Assembly (NCBI GenBank): GCA_012798155.1
Contig: JAAZNR010000048.1
Location: forward strand, 1-10,413
DNA: 10,413 nucleotides
Direction of reading: 5' to 3'
Source: Thermogutta sp.
GTDB taxonomy: Bacteria; Planctomycetota; Planctomycetia; Pirellulales; Thermoguttaceae
The position numbers were made by a program, and so were the translations under genes. Position 1 is the stretch's first letter. The number at the start of each line of letters is the position of its first letter. A model generated the notes under the pieces. It saw only the letters and a list, made by a program, of their open reading frames with translations, made no database searches and had not been told where the DNA came from. This document shows positions 1-7,035 of the stretch, piece by piece.

Positions 1-45
1 CCTGCGTCCCTGAGTTCTAGTCTCCAGCTTTTCGGAGTTTCGACC

Positions 46-78
46 AGCCGATAGGCGGTCCATTGCGGCTTATCGGCT
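46..78 (+). promoter_or_regulatory. Inverted repeat / leader hairpin upstream of nrdJ
   Basis: AGCCGATA at 46-53 is perfectly complementary to TATCGGCT at 71-78. The stem can continue inward through one G-U and two G-C pairs, giving about 11 bp around an 11-nt loop. It lies 44 nt before the preferred nrdJ start at 123. No T-tract follows, so it does not look like an intrinsic terminator of an upstream gene. It could be a structured 5' leader or a palindromic operator. I see no recognisable B12-box of a cobalamin riboswitch, but only 122 bases of leader are visible. Confidence 0.5.
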
Positions 79-109
79 ATTGGAAGTTCGGGAAAGATTT
101 CATCTGCAT

Positions 110-115
110 GGAAGG
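110..115 (+). promoter_or_regulatory. Ribosome binding site deciding the nrdJ start
   Basis: GGAAGG lies 7 nt before the ATG at 123. This spacing favours 123 over the in-frame ATGs at 108 and 117 and over the TTG at 63, which sits inside the leader inverted repeat. Confidence 0.55.
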
Positions 116-122
116 CATGAAT

Positions 123-3089
123 ATGGCTGAATTGGAATGCAAAAACGTGACGTTGAGCGAGAACGAGAACGGCGGGACGACCTCGGCCGCCAAGTTCTCT
201 CCCTTCGGCTTGAAGATCGATGCTCGCTTTTGTCCGGCGAACGTGGAGAGTCCGTTCGATACCGTGGTTTGGACCCGGCGAAGCGCCGAAATCAAGAATG
301 AGGCGGGCGGCACCTACTTCCAGCAGCCGGACTGCGAGGTCCCGGAAACCTGGAGCCAGTTGGCGACCAACATCGTAGCCGGCAAGTATTTCTATGGCGA
401 GATCGGCACGCCCCGGCGGGAAAACAGCGTGCGGCAATTGATCCATCGCGTCTGCCGCACGATCGCCGACTGGGGGATTGCGGACGGCCTTTTCCGTTCG
501 GTGGAAGACGGCGAGCGGTTCTACCGGGAGCTGGCCTGGCTTTGCCTGCATCAGCACGCGGCGTTCAATTCGCCGGTCTGGTTCAACGTGGGGCTTTATC
601 ATCAATACGGCATTCGCGGCGCGGCCTGTAGCTGGAGGTGGGATGCGACGGAGAATCGGGTCGTTCAACCGGAGAATCCCTACGAATACCCGCAAGCCTC
701 CGCCTGTTTCATTCAAAGCGTGCAGGACAATATGGAGGACATCATGGAGCTGGCCCGCAGCGAGGCCATGCTCTTCAAGTTCGGGTCGGGGACGGGGACC
801 GATTTGTCCACCTTGCGATCGCATCGCGAGAAGCTTTCCGGCGGCGGCAAGCCCTCCGGTCCGCTTTCCTTCATGCGGGTCTACGATCAGATCGCGGCCG
901 TGGTCAAAAGCGGCGGCAAGACGCGCCGCGCGGCCAAGATGCAATCGCTCAAGGTCCATCACCCGGACATCCTGGAGTTCATCGAGTGCAAATCGCGGGA
1001 GGAAAAGAAGGCGCGGCTCTTGATCCAGGAGGGCTACGATCCCGAAGAAGCCTACGGCTCGATCCTGTTCCAGAATGCCAATCTATCGGTCCGTGTGACG
1101 GACGAATTCATGGAAGCGGTGGAGGCCGACCGGCCTTGGACGACGCACTGGGTCACCGATCCGACCAAGGAAGGCCCCACCTACCGTGCGCGGGAATTGC
1201 TGCAAAAGATGGCCGAATCCGCCTGGTCCTGCGGCGATCCCGGCGTGCAGTACGACACGACGATCAACCGCTGGCACACCTGCCCCAATTCCGGGCGGAT
1301 CAACGCCAGCAATCCCTGCTCGGAGTACATGTTTCTCGACGACTCGGCCTGCAATCTGGCCAGCGTCAATCTGATGAAGTTCCGTCGCGAGGACGGCGTG
1401 TTCGACGTGGACGGCTTCGTGGACGCCTGCCGAATCGTGTTCATCGCGCAGGAGATCTTGGTGGATCACTCCAGCTATCCCACCGCCAGGATTGCGAGAA
1501 ACAGCCATTTGTTCCGGCCGATCGGGCTGGGGTACTCGAACCTGGGCAGCCTGCTGATGGCGAGCGGTCTGCCCTATGACTCCGAGGAAGCCCGCGGTCT
1601 CTGCGGGGCGGTCACGGCCTTGATGCATGGGGCGGCCAACCGCACCAGCACGGAATTGGCGGCCGCCGTCGGTCCCTTCGCCGAATTCGAGAAGAACCGC
1701 CGGCCCATGCTGGATGTGATGGAGCGGCACTGGCAAAAGGTGGAGGAATTGAAGCACGCGCCGGAATATCTGAAGAACGCCGCCCGCAAGATTTGGGATG
1801 AAGTCTTGGCCGCCGGGCGGCGCTTCGGTTTCCGCAACGCCCAGGCCACGGTTCTGGCTCCTACCGGCACCATCAGCTTCATGATGGACTGCGACACGAC
1901 GGGGATCGAGCCGGAGTTCGCCCTCGTCAAGTATAAGCAACTCGCCGGCGGCGGCACGCTCAAGATCGTCAATCAGACGATCCCCTTGGCGCTCAAGACG
2001 TTGGGCTACGAGGACGAGCGGATCGCCGAAATCACGGAATACGTGAACCAACACGATACGGTGGAGGGCGCCCCTCATCTCGATCCGCGGCACCTCGCGG
2101 TGTTCGATTGCGCTTGTCCGGTGGGCGGCGGCACGCGGGCGATCTCGTGGCGGGCCCACGTCCTCATGATGGCCGCGGCCCAGCCGTTCCTCTCGGGGGC
2201 CATCTCCAAAACGGTCAACATGCCGCGCGAGACCAAGCCGGAGGAGATCGCGGCGGCCTACATGGAAGGTTGGAGGTTGGGGTTGAAGGCCATGGCCGTT
2301 TACCGCGACGGCTCCAAGAGTGTGCAGCCGCTGATGACCAAGAAGAGCGAGAAGGACGAAAAGGCCGTCCCGCCGCCGCGGCGCGAGCGATTGCCGGATA
2401 CCCGAAACTCCATTACCCATAAGTTCTCCGTGGCCGGTCACGAGGGCTACATCACCGTGGGATTGTATCCCGACGGGCGCCCCGGCGAGCTTTTCATCAC
2501 CATGGCCAAGGAGGGGAGCACGATCGGCGGCCTCATGGACTGCTTCGGGACCGCCGTTTCGATGAGTTTGCAATACGGCGTCCCATTGGAAGTCTATGTC
2601 AACAAGTTTTCCTACGCGCGGTTCGAGCCGATGGGATACACGAAGAATCCCGACATTCGCACCGCGACCAGCATCGTGGATTACATCTTCCGTTGGCTGG
2701 GAATCACGTTCCTGCCGGGATATCGCGAATCCCAGCAGCGACAGGCCGAATTCGTCAAGGAAGCGCCGGCGGGCGAGGCTAGTCAATCGCTGTCGGGAGA
2801 AGCGGTCGGCGTTGGGGAGGGAGATCGCGCGGCCAAGCTCGGCGCGGTCGCGACCGGCTCGCCGCTTGAGGGGGGCACCGCTGCCGTATTCAAGCCCGGC
2901 ACTAAATCGGGAAACGGTGCTCATCCCGCGAAATCGGCCCTGATCGCGGCATCGACCGTTAAGCGGTCGGCGGCTGGTATGGAAATGCAGTCGGACAATC
3001 CGCCTTGTGACGAGTGCGGCGGATTGACCCGCCGTAGCGGGGCCTGCTTCGTTTGCACCGTATGCGGGCACAGCATGGGCTGCTCGTGA
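123..3089 (+). CDS. nrdJ: Adenosylcobalamin-dependent (class II) ribonucleoside-diphosphate reductase
   Basis: This cytoplasmic enzyme reduces ribonucleotides to deoxyribonucleotides, using coenzyme B12 to generate a thiyl radical, with no oxygen requirement. From the ATG at 123 it has 988 residues. The catalytic set is visible: first redox Cys195 in SACFIQ; the NPCSE motif with Asn397, thiyl-radical Cys399 and Glu401; second redox Cys410 in CNLASVNL, 11 residues after the radical Cys as in characterised class II enzymes; and the phosphate-binding loop PTGTIS at 580-585. A TSCPD-type domain (about 755-865, with HEGYITVGLYPDGRPGE) follows. After an Ala/Gly-rich linker (about 870-958) comes a Cys-rich tail with Cys962, 965, 975, 978, 981 and 987, which probably binds zinc and/or re-reduces the active site. 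No N-terminal ATP-cone is seen. The gene appears monocistronic, with a terminator just downstream. An in-frame TTG at 63 would add 20 residues but is poorly supported. Family assignment is very secure. Confidence 0.97.
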   Translation: MAELECKNVTLSENENGGTTSAAKFSPFGLKIDARFCPANVESPFDTVVWTRRSAEIKNEAGGTYFQQPDCEVPETWSQLATNIVAGKYFYGEIGTPRRENSVRQLIHRVCRTIADWGIADGLFRSVEDGERFYRELAWLCLHQHAAFNSPVWFNVGLYHQYGIRGAACSWRWDATENRVVQPENPYEYPQASACFIQSVQDNMEDIMELARSEAMLFKFGSGTGTDLSTLRSHREKLSGGGKPSGPLSFMRVYDQIAAVVKSGGKTRRAAKMQSLKVHHPDILEFIECKSREEKKARLLIQEGYDPEEAYGSILFQNANLSVRVTDEFMEAVEADRPWTTHWVTDPTKEGPTYRARELLQKMAESAWSCGDPGVQYDTTINRWHTCPNSGRINASNPCSEYMFLDDSACNLASVNLMKFRREDGVFDVDGFVDACRIVFIAQEILVDHSSYPTARIARNSHLFRPIGLGYSNLGSLLMASGLPYDSEEARGLCGAVTALMHGAANRTSTELAAAVGPFAEFEKNRRPMLDVMERHWQKVEELKHAPEYLKNAARKIWDEVLAAGRRFGFRNAQATVLAPTGTISFMMDCDTTGIEPEFALVKYKQLAGGGTLKIVNQTIPLALKTLGYEDERIAEITEYVNQHDTVEGAPHLDPRHLAVFDCACPVGGGTRAISWRAHVLMMAAAQPFLSGAISKTVNMPRETKPEEIAAAYMEGWRLGLKAMAVYRDGSKSVQPLMTKKSEKDEKAVPPPRRERLPDTRNSITHKFSVAGHEGYITVGLYPDGRPGELFITMAKEGSTIGGLMDCFGTAVSMSLQYGVPLEVYVNKFSYARFEPMGYTKNPDIRTATSIVDYIFRWLGITFLPGYRESQQRQAEFVKEAPAGEASQSLSGEAVGVGEGDRAAKLGAVATGSPLEGGTAAVFKPGTKSGNGAHPAKSALIAASTVKRSAAGMEMQSDNPPCDECGGLTRRSGACFVCTVCGHSMGCS

Positions 3090-3158
3090 TTCCGGCAAGG
3101 GGCCGGACCGTCTCGAGCGAAGCCGTGATCGCGGCGGAAAAGCGTTTCATATCCTGCG

Positions 3159-3184
3159 CCGCCGGCATCAGCCGGCGGTTTTTT
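3159..3184 (+). terminator. Rho-independent terminator of nrdJ
   Basis: CCGCCGGC at 3159-3166 and GCCGGCGG at 3171-3178 form a perfect 8-bp all-GC stem with an ATCA tetraloop, followed directly by six T residues (3179-3184). It starts 70 nt after the nrdJ stop codon. Confidence 0.88.
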
Positions 3185-3224
3185 CGGCTCGTGCTCGGGG
3201 AATTTCGACCGTGAAGTTCGCGGC

Positions 3225-3247
3225 GTCGCGGTGGCTCCTCCCGCGAC
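3225..3247. repeat. Inverted repeat, 7-bp arms
   Basis: GTCGCGG at 3225-3231 is perfectly complementary to CCGCGAC at 3241-3247, around a 9-nt loop. No T-tract follows. It may be a structured RNA element or a chance GC-rich match. Confidence 0.35.
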
Positions 3248-3293
3248 TACGCCGAAGTCGGCGACCTCGGCCATCGATCGCGGACGGCGGTTC

Positions 3294-3311
3294 CTTCGCC
3301 GGAGGGCGAAG
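3294..3311. repeat. Inverted repeat, 7-bp arms with tetraloop
   Basis: CTTCGCC at 3294-3300 pairs with GGCGAAG at 3305-3311 around GGAG. It is a compact hairpin without a following T-run, about 70 nt before the tandem array. Confidence 0.4.
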
Positions 3312-3379
3312 TGGTGTGCGGCGGAGCGTTCCGGGTGAAGTAGCAGTCGCCTCTACCGGATACCACGCGGATGAAGACC

Positions 3380-3491
3380 GTGTTTTACCAGAAGTGTTTT
3401 GCCAGAAATGTTTTGCCAGAAATGTTTTGCCGGGAGTATTTTGCCAGAAGTGTTTCGCCCGAAGTATTTTGTAAGAAGTGTTCTGCACGGA
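3380..3491. repeat. Tandem array of eight 14-bp units
   Basis: Eight head-to-tail 14-nt units with consensus GTGTTTTGCCAGAA start at 3380, 3394, 3408, 3422, 3436, 3450, 3464 and 3478. Unit 2 matches the consensus exactly, units 1, 3 and 5 differ at one position, and units 4, 6, 7 and 8 differ at two to four, so decay is strongest at the right end. The phase is kept without any indel. The array is much richer in T than its surroundings. There are no spacers, so it is not a CRISPR array. It resembles a minisatellite (VNTR) or a cluster of binding sites. Confidence 0.93.
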
Positions 3492-3664
3492 TCCGGTAGC
3501 GTGGTACCAACTGACCCACATAGGTAGCATTTAGCCGCCAAGGTTGCCACAATCGGCAGTGGCTCTGACGTCACCTGTCAACCGGCTGCCTCGCACGTCG
3601 CTCCGTGGCCTCGGTGGTGAAGAGGAAGGTACAATAGTAGGCTAAGTCTCGGCTGGATGTTCTC

Positions 3665-3697
3665 GGGCGGTTCGACATCGCGGTAGCTTAACCGCCC
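3665..3697. promoter_or_regulatory. Inverted repeat just upstream of the TPR gene
   Basis: GGGCGGTT at 3665-3672 is perfectly complementary to AACCGCCC at 3690-3697, with 17 nt between the arms. It ends 18 nt before the GTG at 3716 and 66 nt before the ATG at 3764. The position fits an operator or a 5'-leader hairpin controlling the TPR/CRTAC1 operon, but function is inferred from placement only. Confidence 0.4.
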
Positions 3698-3763
3698 AAA
3701 GAGTCGGGTATCCCTGTGACAGTACGGCGGGGGAATGCGGTCTTCTCCTTGCGATCGACGATC

Positions 3764-5158
3764 ATGGACGTCTTTTCGGGTACACGTTTACGGGACGGCC
3801 TTTTGTCGGCGGTGTGCGGCCTACTTCTTTTAGCGGGATGCCGACCGGCGGCCGATTCTTCGGCGAAGGCGGTAGGAAGTGCCCGGGGGCCCGCCTCAGA
3901 CGCAAAGGCGGAGGCTGAAGTGCCGGAGCCGGTACCCTACCCGGCGCTGCCCGAGCCGCTCACCGGCGATTGGATGAAGTCGCAGGCCGAAGAGGAAGCC
4001 CGGCGTTTGGCGGAGGCCTTCGCCGACGATGTGGAGGCCCTGGATTTACAAGCCGCGGTCCACCGGCTGTCGGGTCGAAGTGACGAGGCCGTTGAGACAT
4101 GGAAGCGGTGCCTGGTCCTACGTCCGGACTTTCTTCGGGCCTATGTGCCGATGATTTCGATAGCCCGGCGGAAAGGGGACTACGCCGAGGCTGAGCGTCT
4201 ATGCCGCGAATGTTTGCGACTCGATCCGCTTCAAGTCGAGGCACGCGGGCTGTTGGCGGCGGTGTTGTTCGAGCAAGGGCAATACGATGCCGCGATCGAG
4301 ACGGTGTTGGCGGGATACGCCATCGGGGCCGTCGACGCGGAGGCCTTGTTCTTTCAAGGCCAAGCCTATCAGAAAAAGCAAGAGCACGAGAAGGCGGCGG
4401 CGGCCCTTCGCGAAGCGATTCGGCTGGAACCGAACTACACCCGCGCGTATTATGCCCTCTCCGTCAGCTTGAGCCGTTTGGGCCGAAAGGAAGAGGCTGC
4501 GGAGGTACGGGCGAAGTTTCGAGAGTTGCAAGGTCGCGAGATGGCGGCCAACGCGGCCATCCTCGAGGTCGAAAGCGAGGAATTCGTGCGGCGGACCGTG
4601 GCTTCGGTTTTCCAGCGGGCCGGCGAGATCTGGGCGACCAGGGGCCGCAGCGAGGATGCCGAACGTTGCTGGCTGTTTGCCGCCGTTCTGGTGCCCGACG
4701 ATCCCGCTCCGCGGTTGAAGCTGGGGACGCTGTATCAAAGCTTGAACCGGCCGGGCCGCGTCTTGGGCTTGTTGGACGAGCTTGGTCCTTTAGAGCTTCG
4801 TGATCCGGAACTGCTCCGTGCCCGCGGTCTGCTATTCTTGCGATCCGGACGCCGGAACGAGGCGGAAAGGGATTTTCGAGCTTGGATCGAAGCGGCCCCG
4901 CAATCCGCGGACGCCTATTCTCTCTTGGCGCAAACCTACTTGACGATGGGCCACAAGAAATCCGAGGCTCTGCGGGCGGCGGATGCCGCCGTTCGCTTGG
5001 CCCCCACCAAGGAGAACCTGCTGGTGTTGGCGGTGGCCTGCGCCGAAACGGGAGATCGGGATTCGGCCTTGCGGATCGCCCAACAACTTTTGCAGCGCGA
5101 TCCGCAAAGCCCCGAGGCCCATCGATTGTACGAGATGCTGCGAGGCGGAAATCGCTGA
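3764..5158 (+). CDS. TPR-repeat lipoprotein
   Basis: From the ATG at 3764 this is a 464-residue protein. It opens with a lipoprotein signal: a short n-region with Arg8 and Arg10, a hydrophobic stretch, and the lipobox LAGC with Cys26 as the expected lipidation site. A flexible Ala/Glu/Pro-rich linker (about 27-70) follows. The rest is tetratricopeptide-type helical repeats, clearest at about 100-255 and 290-460 (for example residues 191-224 with FFQGQAYQKKQEHEKAA), with typical small residues and DP/EP helix ends. TPRs are protein-interaction scaffolds, and no enzymatic motif is seen. The next gene begins 27 nt downstream and encodes a secreted FG-GAP/ASPIC-UnbV protein, so the two are probably co-transcribed and may interact outside the cytoplasm. 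The start is uncertain: a GTG at 3716 would add 16 residues. I preferred 3764 because it gives a signal peptide of normal length, although neither start has a strong ribosome binding site. Confidence 0.88.
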   Translation: MDVFSGTRLRDGLLSAVCGLLLLAGCRPAADSSAKAVGSARGPASDAKAEAEVPEPVPYPALPEPLTGDWMKSQAEEEARRLAEAFADDVEALDLQAAVHRLSGRSDEAVETWKRCLVLRPDFLRAYVPMISIARRKGDYAEAERLCRECLRLDPLQVEARGLLAAVLFEQGQYDAAIETVLAGYAIGAVDAEALFFQGQAYQKKQEHEKAAAALREAIRLEPNYTRAYYALSVSLSRLGRKEEAAEVRAKFRELQGREMAANAAILEVESEEFVRRTVASVFQRAGEIWATRGRSEDAERCWLFAAVLVPDDPAPRLKLGTLYQSLNRPGRVLGLLDELGPLELRDPELLRARGLLFLRSGRRNEAERDFRAWIEAAPQSADAYSLLAQTYLTMGHKKSEALRAADAAVRLAPTKENLLVLAVACAETGDRDSALRIAQQLLQRDPQSPEAHRLYEMLRGGNR

Positions 5159-5173
5159 TTATTTTGCCGCAGT

Positions 5174-5178
5174 GGGAG
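5174..5178 (+). promoter_or_regulatory. Ribosome binding site supporting a TTG start
   Basis: GGGAG lies 7 nt before the TTG at 5186. It supports this rare start over the ATG at 5231, which would remove most of the signal peptide. Confidence 0.6.
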
Positions 5179-5185
5179 AAACCGC

Positions 5186-6859
5186 TTGCGAGTCGGGATA
5201 TGCTCTCTTTCGGCCGTTTTGGTTGGGACGATGACGGCGTGGGGTATCGCGAACGAGGATTCGCCGATCGTATTTCGGGACATGACGGCCGCTTCGGGCG
5301 TGCATTTCGTTCATACCCGGGGCGGTTGCGGCAAGTATTACTTGGTGGAGACGGTCACGGCCGGACTGTGTCTCTTCGACTACGACAATGACGGCGACGA
5401 CGACATTTATTTCCTCAACGCCGCGCCGCTCCCCGGCTGCAAGTTCCCGGTACCGCCGCAAAACGCCCTCTATCGAAACGACGGCGGGTTTCGGTTTACG
5501 GACGTTACGGATTATGCGGGCGTCGGCGATCGCGGCTTCGGACTGGGGGTGTCGGCCGGCGACTACGACAACGACGGCCTCCTCGATCTGTACGTGAACA
5601 ACTACGGCCCCAACGTCTTCTACCGCAACAACGGCGACGGCACGTTCCGGGACGTGACGCAGCAGACCGGAACCGCTAACGGTCACCGCGTGGGGGCGGG
5701 CGTGTTGTTCCTAGATATCGACGGGGACGGGTGGCTGGATCTGTATGTAGGCAATTACATCGTCTTCCGCGACGAACTGCATGTCTTCCATCAATTGACG
5801 GGCGTGCCGGTGTACGGCAGCCCCGAGGAGTATGAGCCCGACCAAGATACGCTGTATCGCAATCGCGGCGACGGCACGTTCGAAAACGTGACGGAAAGCT
5901 CGGGCATCGGGGCGGTTCGCGGCACCGCGATGGGCATGGTTGCCGCCGATTTCGACGCCGACGGCGACACCGACATCTTCGTCGGCAACGACGTCCGGGA
6001 AAACTTCCTCTTCATCAACGACGGCAAGGGCGTTTTCACGGAAGAGGCCGTGGAACGCGGCGTCGCCTATAACGGTTACGGCGACCCTAACGCCAGCATG
6101 GCCGCCGACTGCGCTGACTTCGACAACGACGGCCTGCTCGATTTGTATATGACTGACTATCAGAGCGAGTGGCCCGTCCTCTATCGCAACCTGGGCGACA
6201 TGTTCGAAGACGTCACCTTTGAAACGGGGGCGGGCGGCAAATTGTATCCCTATGTCACATGGGGCTGCGGCTTCGCCGACTTCGACAACGACGGCGACAA
6301 AGATATCTTCGTCGGCGCCGGTCACATCAACGATAAGATCGAGCTACTCGACGACACCACCGCCTATCGTGTGGCGAATTCCGTTCTCCGCAACGACAAC
6401 GGCAAATTCAGGGACGTCTCGGCGAGTGCCGGCGACCTGCCGCGATTGGTGGAATCGACGCGGGGCATCGCCCTGAGCGATCTCGACGGGGATGGCAGGA
6501 TCGACGTGGTGGCATTGAACTCAGAGGCCCCCGCCCATGTCCTGCGGAATGAAACGGAGAATGGCAACCACTGGATTCAGATCGATCTCCGCCGCTCTGA
6601 TCGCAATCGGTTCGGCGTGGGGAGCCGCGTGAAAGTGACGGCAGGCGACCTCGTGCAATACGACGAGGTCCACAGCGGCCGCGGCTATCAAAGCCACTGG
6701 GGAATGCGGCTCCACTTCGGCTTGGGCGAACGTACCAAGGTGGACCGGATTGAAATCCAGTGGCACGGCGGCGGGACGCAAATCGTGGAGGATATCCCGG
6801 CCGATCAAACCATTACCATCGAAAAGGACGGCGGATGGCGTCCCTCGAAAAGAGGTTGA
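5186..6859 (+). CDS. Secreted CRTAC1-type FG-GAP/VCBS repeat protein with ASPIC/UnbV domain
   Basis: This 557-residue protein starts with a likely Sec signal peptide (about residues 1-22, cleavage near GIA-NED). Seven Asp-rich loops of the calcium-binding FG-GAP/VCBS type follow at 65-73, 126-134, 177-185, 255-263, 311-319, 365-373 and 432-440 (DYDNDGDDD, DIDGDGWLD and variants). They are usually followed by a hydrophobic strand such as LYV or IFV, and LYRN-type motifs recur between them. Seven such blades suggest a seven-bladed beta-propeller, as in integrin alpha chains. The C-terminal part (about 476-545), with NRFGVGSRVKV, SGRGYQSHWGMRLHFGLG and IEIQWHGG, is a canonical ASPIC/UnbV domain. 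The family is expanded in Planctomycetota and related phyla; its biochemical role is not established, and binding or adhesion outside the cell is the usual guess. The upstream TPR lipoprotein gene ends 27 nt earlier, so the pair is probably an operon. The TTG start is supported by both the ribosome binding site and the signal peptide. Confidence 0.93.
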   Translation: MRVGICSLSAVLVGTMTAWGIANEDSPIVFRDMTAASGVHFVHTRGGCGKYYLVETVTAGLCLFDYDNDGDDDIYFLNAAPLPGCKFPVPPQNALYRNDGGFRFTDVTDYAGVGDRGFGLGVSAGDYDNDGLLDLYVNNYGPNVFYRNNGDGTFRDVTQQTGTANGHRVGAGVLFLDIDGDGWLDLYVGNYIVFRDELHVFHQLTGVPVYGSPEEYEPDQDTLYRNRGDGTFENVTESSGIGAVRGTAMGMVAADFDADGDTDIFVGNDVRENFLFINDGKGVFTEEAVERGVAYNGYGDPNASMAADCADFDNDGLLDLYMTDYQSEWPVLYRNLGDMFEDVTFETGAGGKLYPYVTWGCGFADFDNDGDKDIFVGAGHINDKIELLDDTTAYRVANSVLRNDNGKFRDVSASAGDLPRLVESTRGIALSDLDGDGRIDVVALNSEAPAHVLRNETENGNHWIQIDLRRSDRNRFGVGSRVKVTAGDLVQYDEVHSGRGYQSHWGMRLHFGLGERTKVDRIEIQWHGGGTQIVEDIPADQTITIEKDGGWRPSKRG

Positions 6860-6864
6860 CTGCC

Positions 6865-6886
6865 GCGCCCTTCCGTCGGCGCTTTT
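6865..6886 (+). terminator. Possible weak terminator after the CRTAC1-type gene
   Basis: GCGCC at 6865-6869 pairs with GGCGC at 6878-6882 around an 8-nt loop, followed by TTTT at 6883-6886. It begins 6 nt after the stop codon. The 5-bp stem and short T-run make it a marginal candidate. Confidence 0.3.
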
Positions 6887-7035
6887 CGCTTGAACGGTCG
6901 CTGAAAGTACGGCTGGAAACTGTCGCCCACCCAGCAGCAAAGCGCCAAATCGGGAGTAAACCACGATCACTTGGGGTGGTCGCAGCGATAGCAGCCCAAC
7001 TGGTCGCAGGAAGCAGGCGGCTTAGCGCCGTCGTA

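Larger units (their letters stand above)
3185..3763. other. Long non-coding stretch between nrdJ and the TPR gene
   Basis: I see no convincing gene here. Short open frames on both strands lack ribosome binding sites, and several owe their length to the 14-bp tandem array. The stretch holds three perfect inverted repeats (3225-3247, 3294-3311, 3665-3697) and the array (3380-3491). Promoter elements for the downstream operon should be here, but I could not pick a -35/-10 pair. TACAAT at 3630-3635 resembles a -10 box, but no matching -35 lies at the right distance. A GTG at 3716 is an alternative start for the TPR gene. Confidence 0.6.

Noticed and set aside
1..122. Cobalamin riboswitch upstream of nrdJ
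   Set aside because: No B12-box-like conserved core is visible in the 122 bases available, and the hairpin at 46-78 alone is not diagnostic. The upstream part is outside the window.
1083..3098. Long (671-codon) open frame on the - strand opposite nrdJ
   Set aside because: It lies entirely antisense to a gene with unmistakable catalytic motifs. Its product is rich in Arg, Gly and His with no recognisable domain, as expected from a GC-rich antisense frame.
3380..3491. CRISPR array
   Set aside because: The repeats are only 14 bp and directly adjacent with no spacers, and no cas gene is nearby.
3168..3574. Small open frames on the - strand (3168-3530, 3353-3574) and the + strand (3211-3474) across the tandem array
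   Set aside because: No ribosome binding sites or known domains are visible, and one overlaps the nrdJ terminator. Their apparent repeat proteins are by-products of the 14-bp array, which lacks stops in several frames.
3630..3635. TACAAT as a -10 promoter box for the TPR operon
   Set aside because: No acceptable -35 element is found 16-18 nt upstream, and a single hexamer is expected by chance.
6960..6980. ACCAC...GTGGT inverted repeat as a bidirectional terminator
   Set aside because: It has only 5 bp with an 11-nt loop and no T-run on either side.
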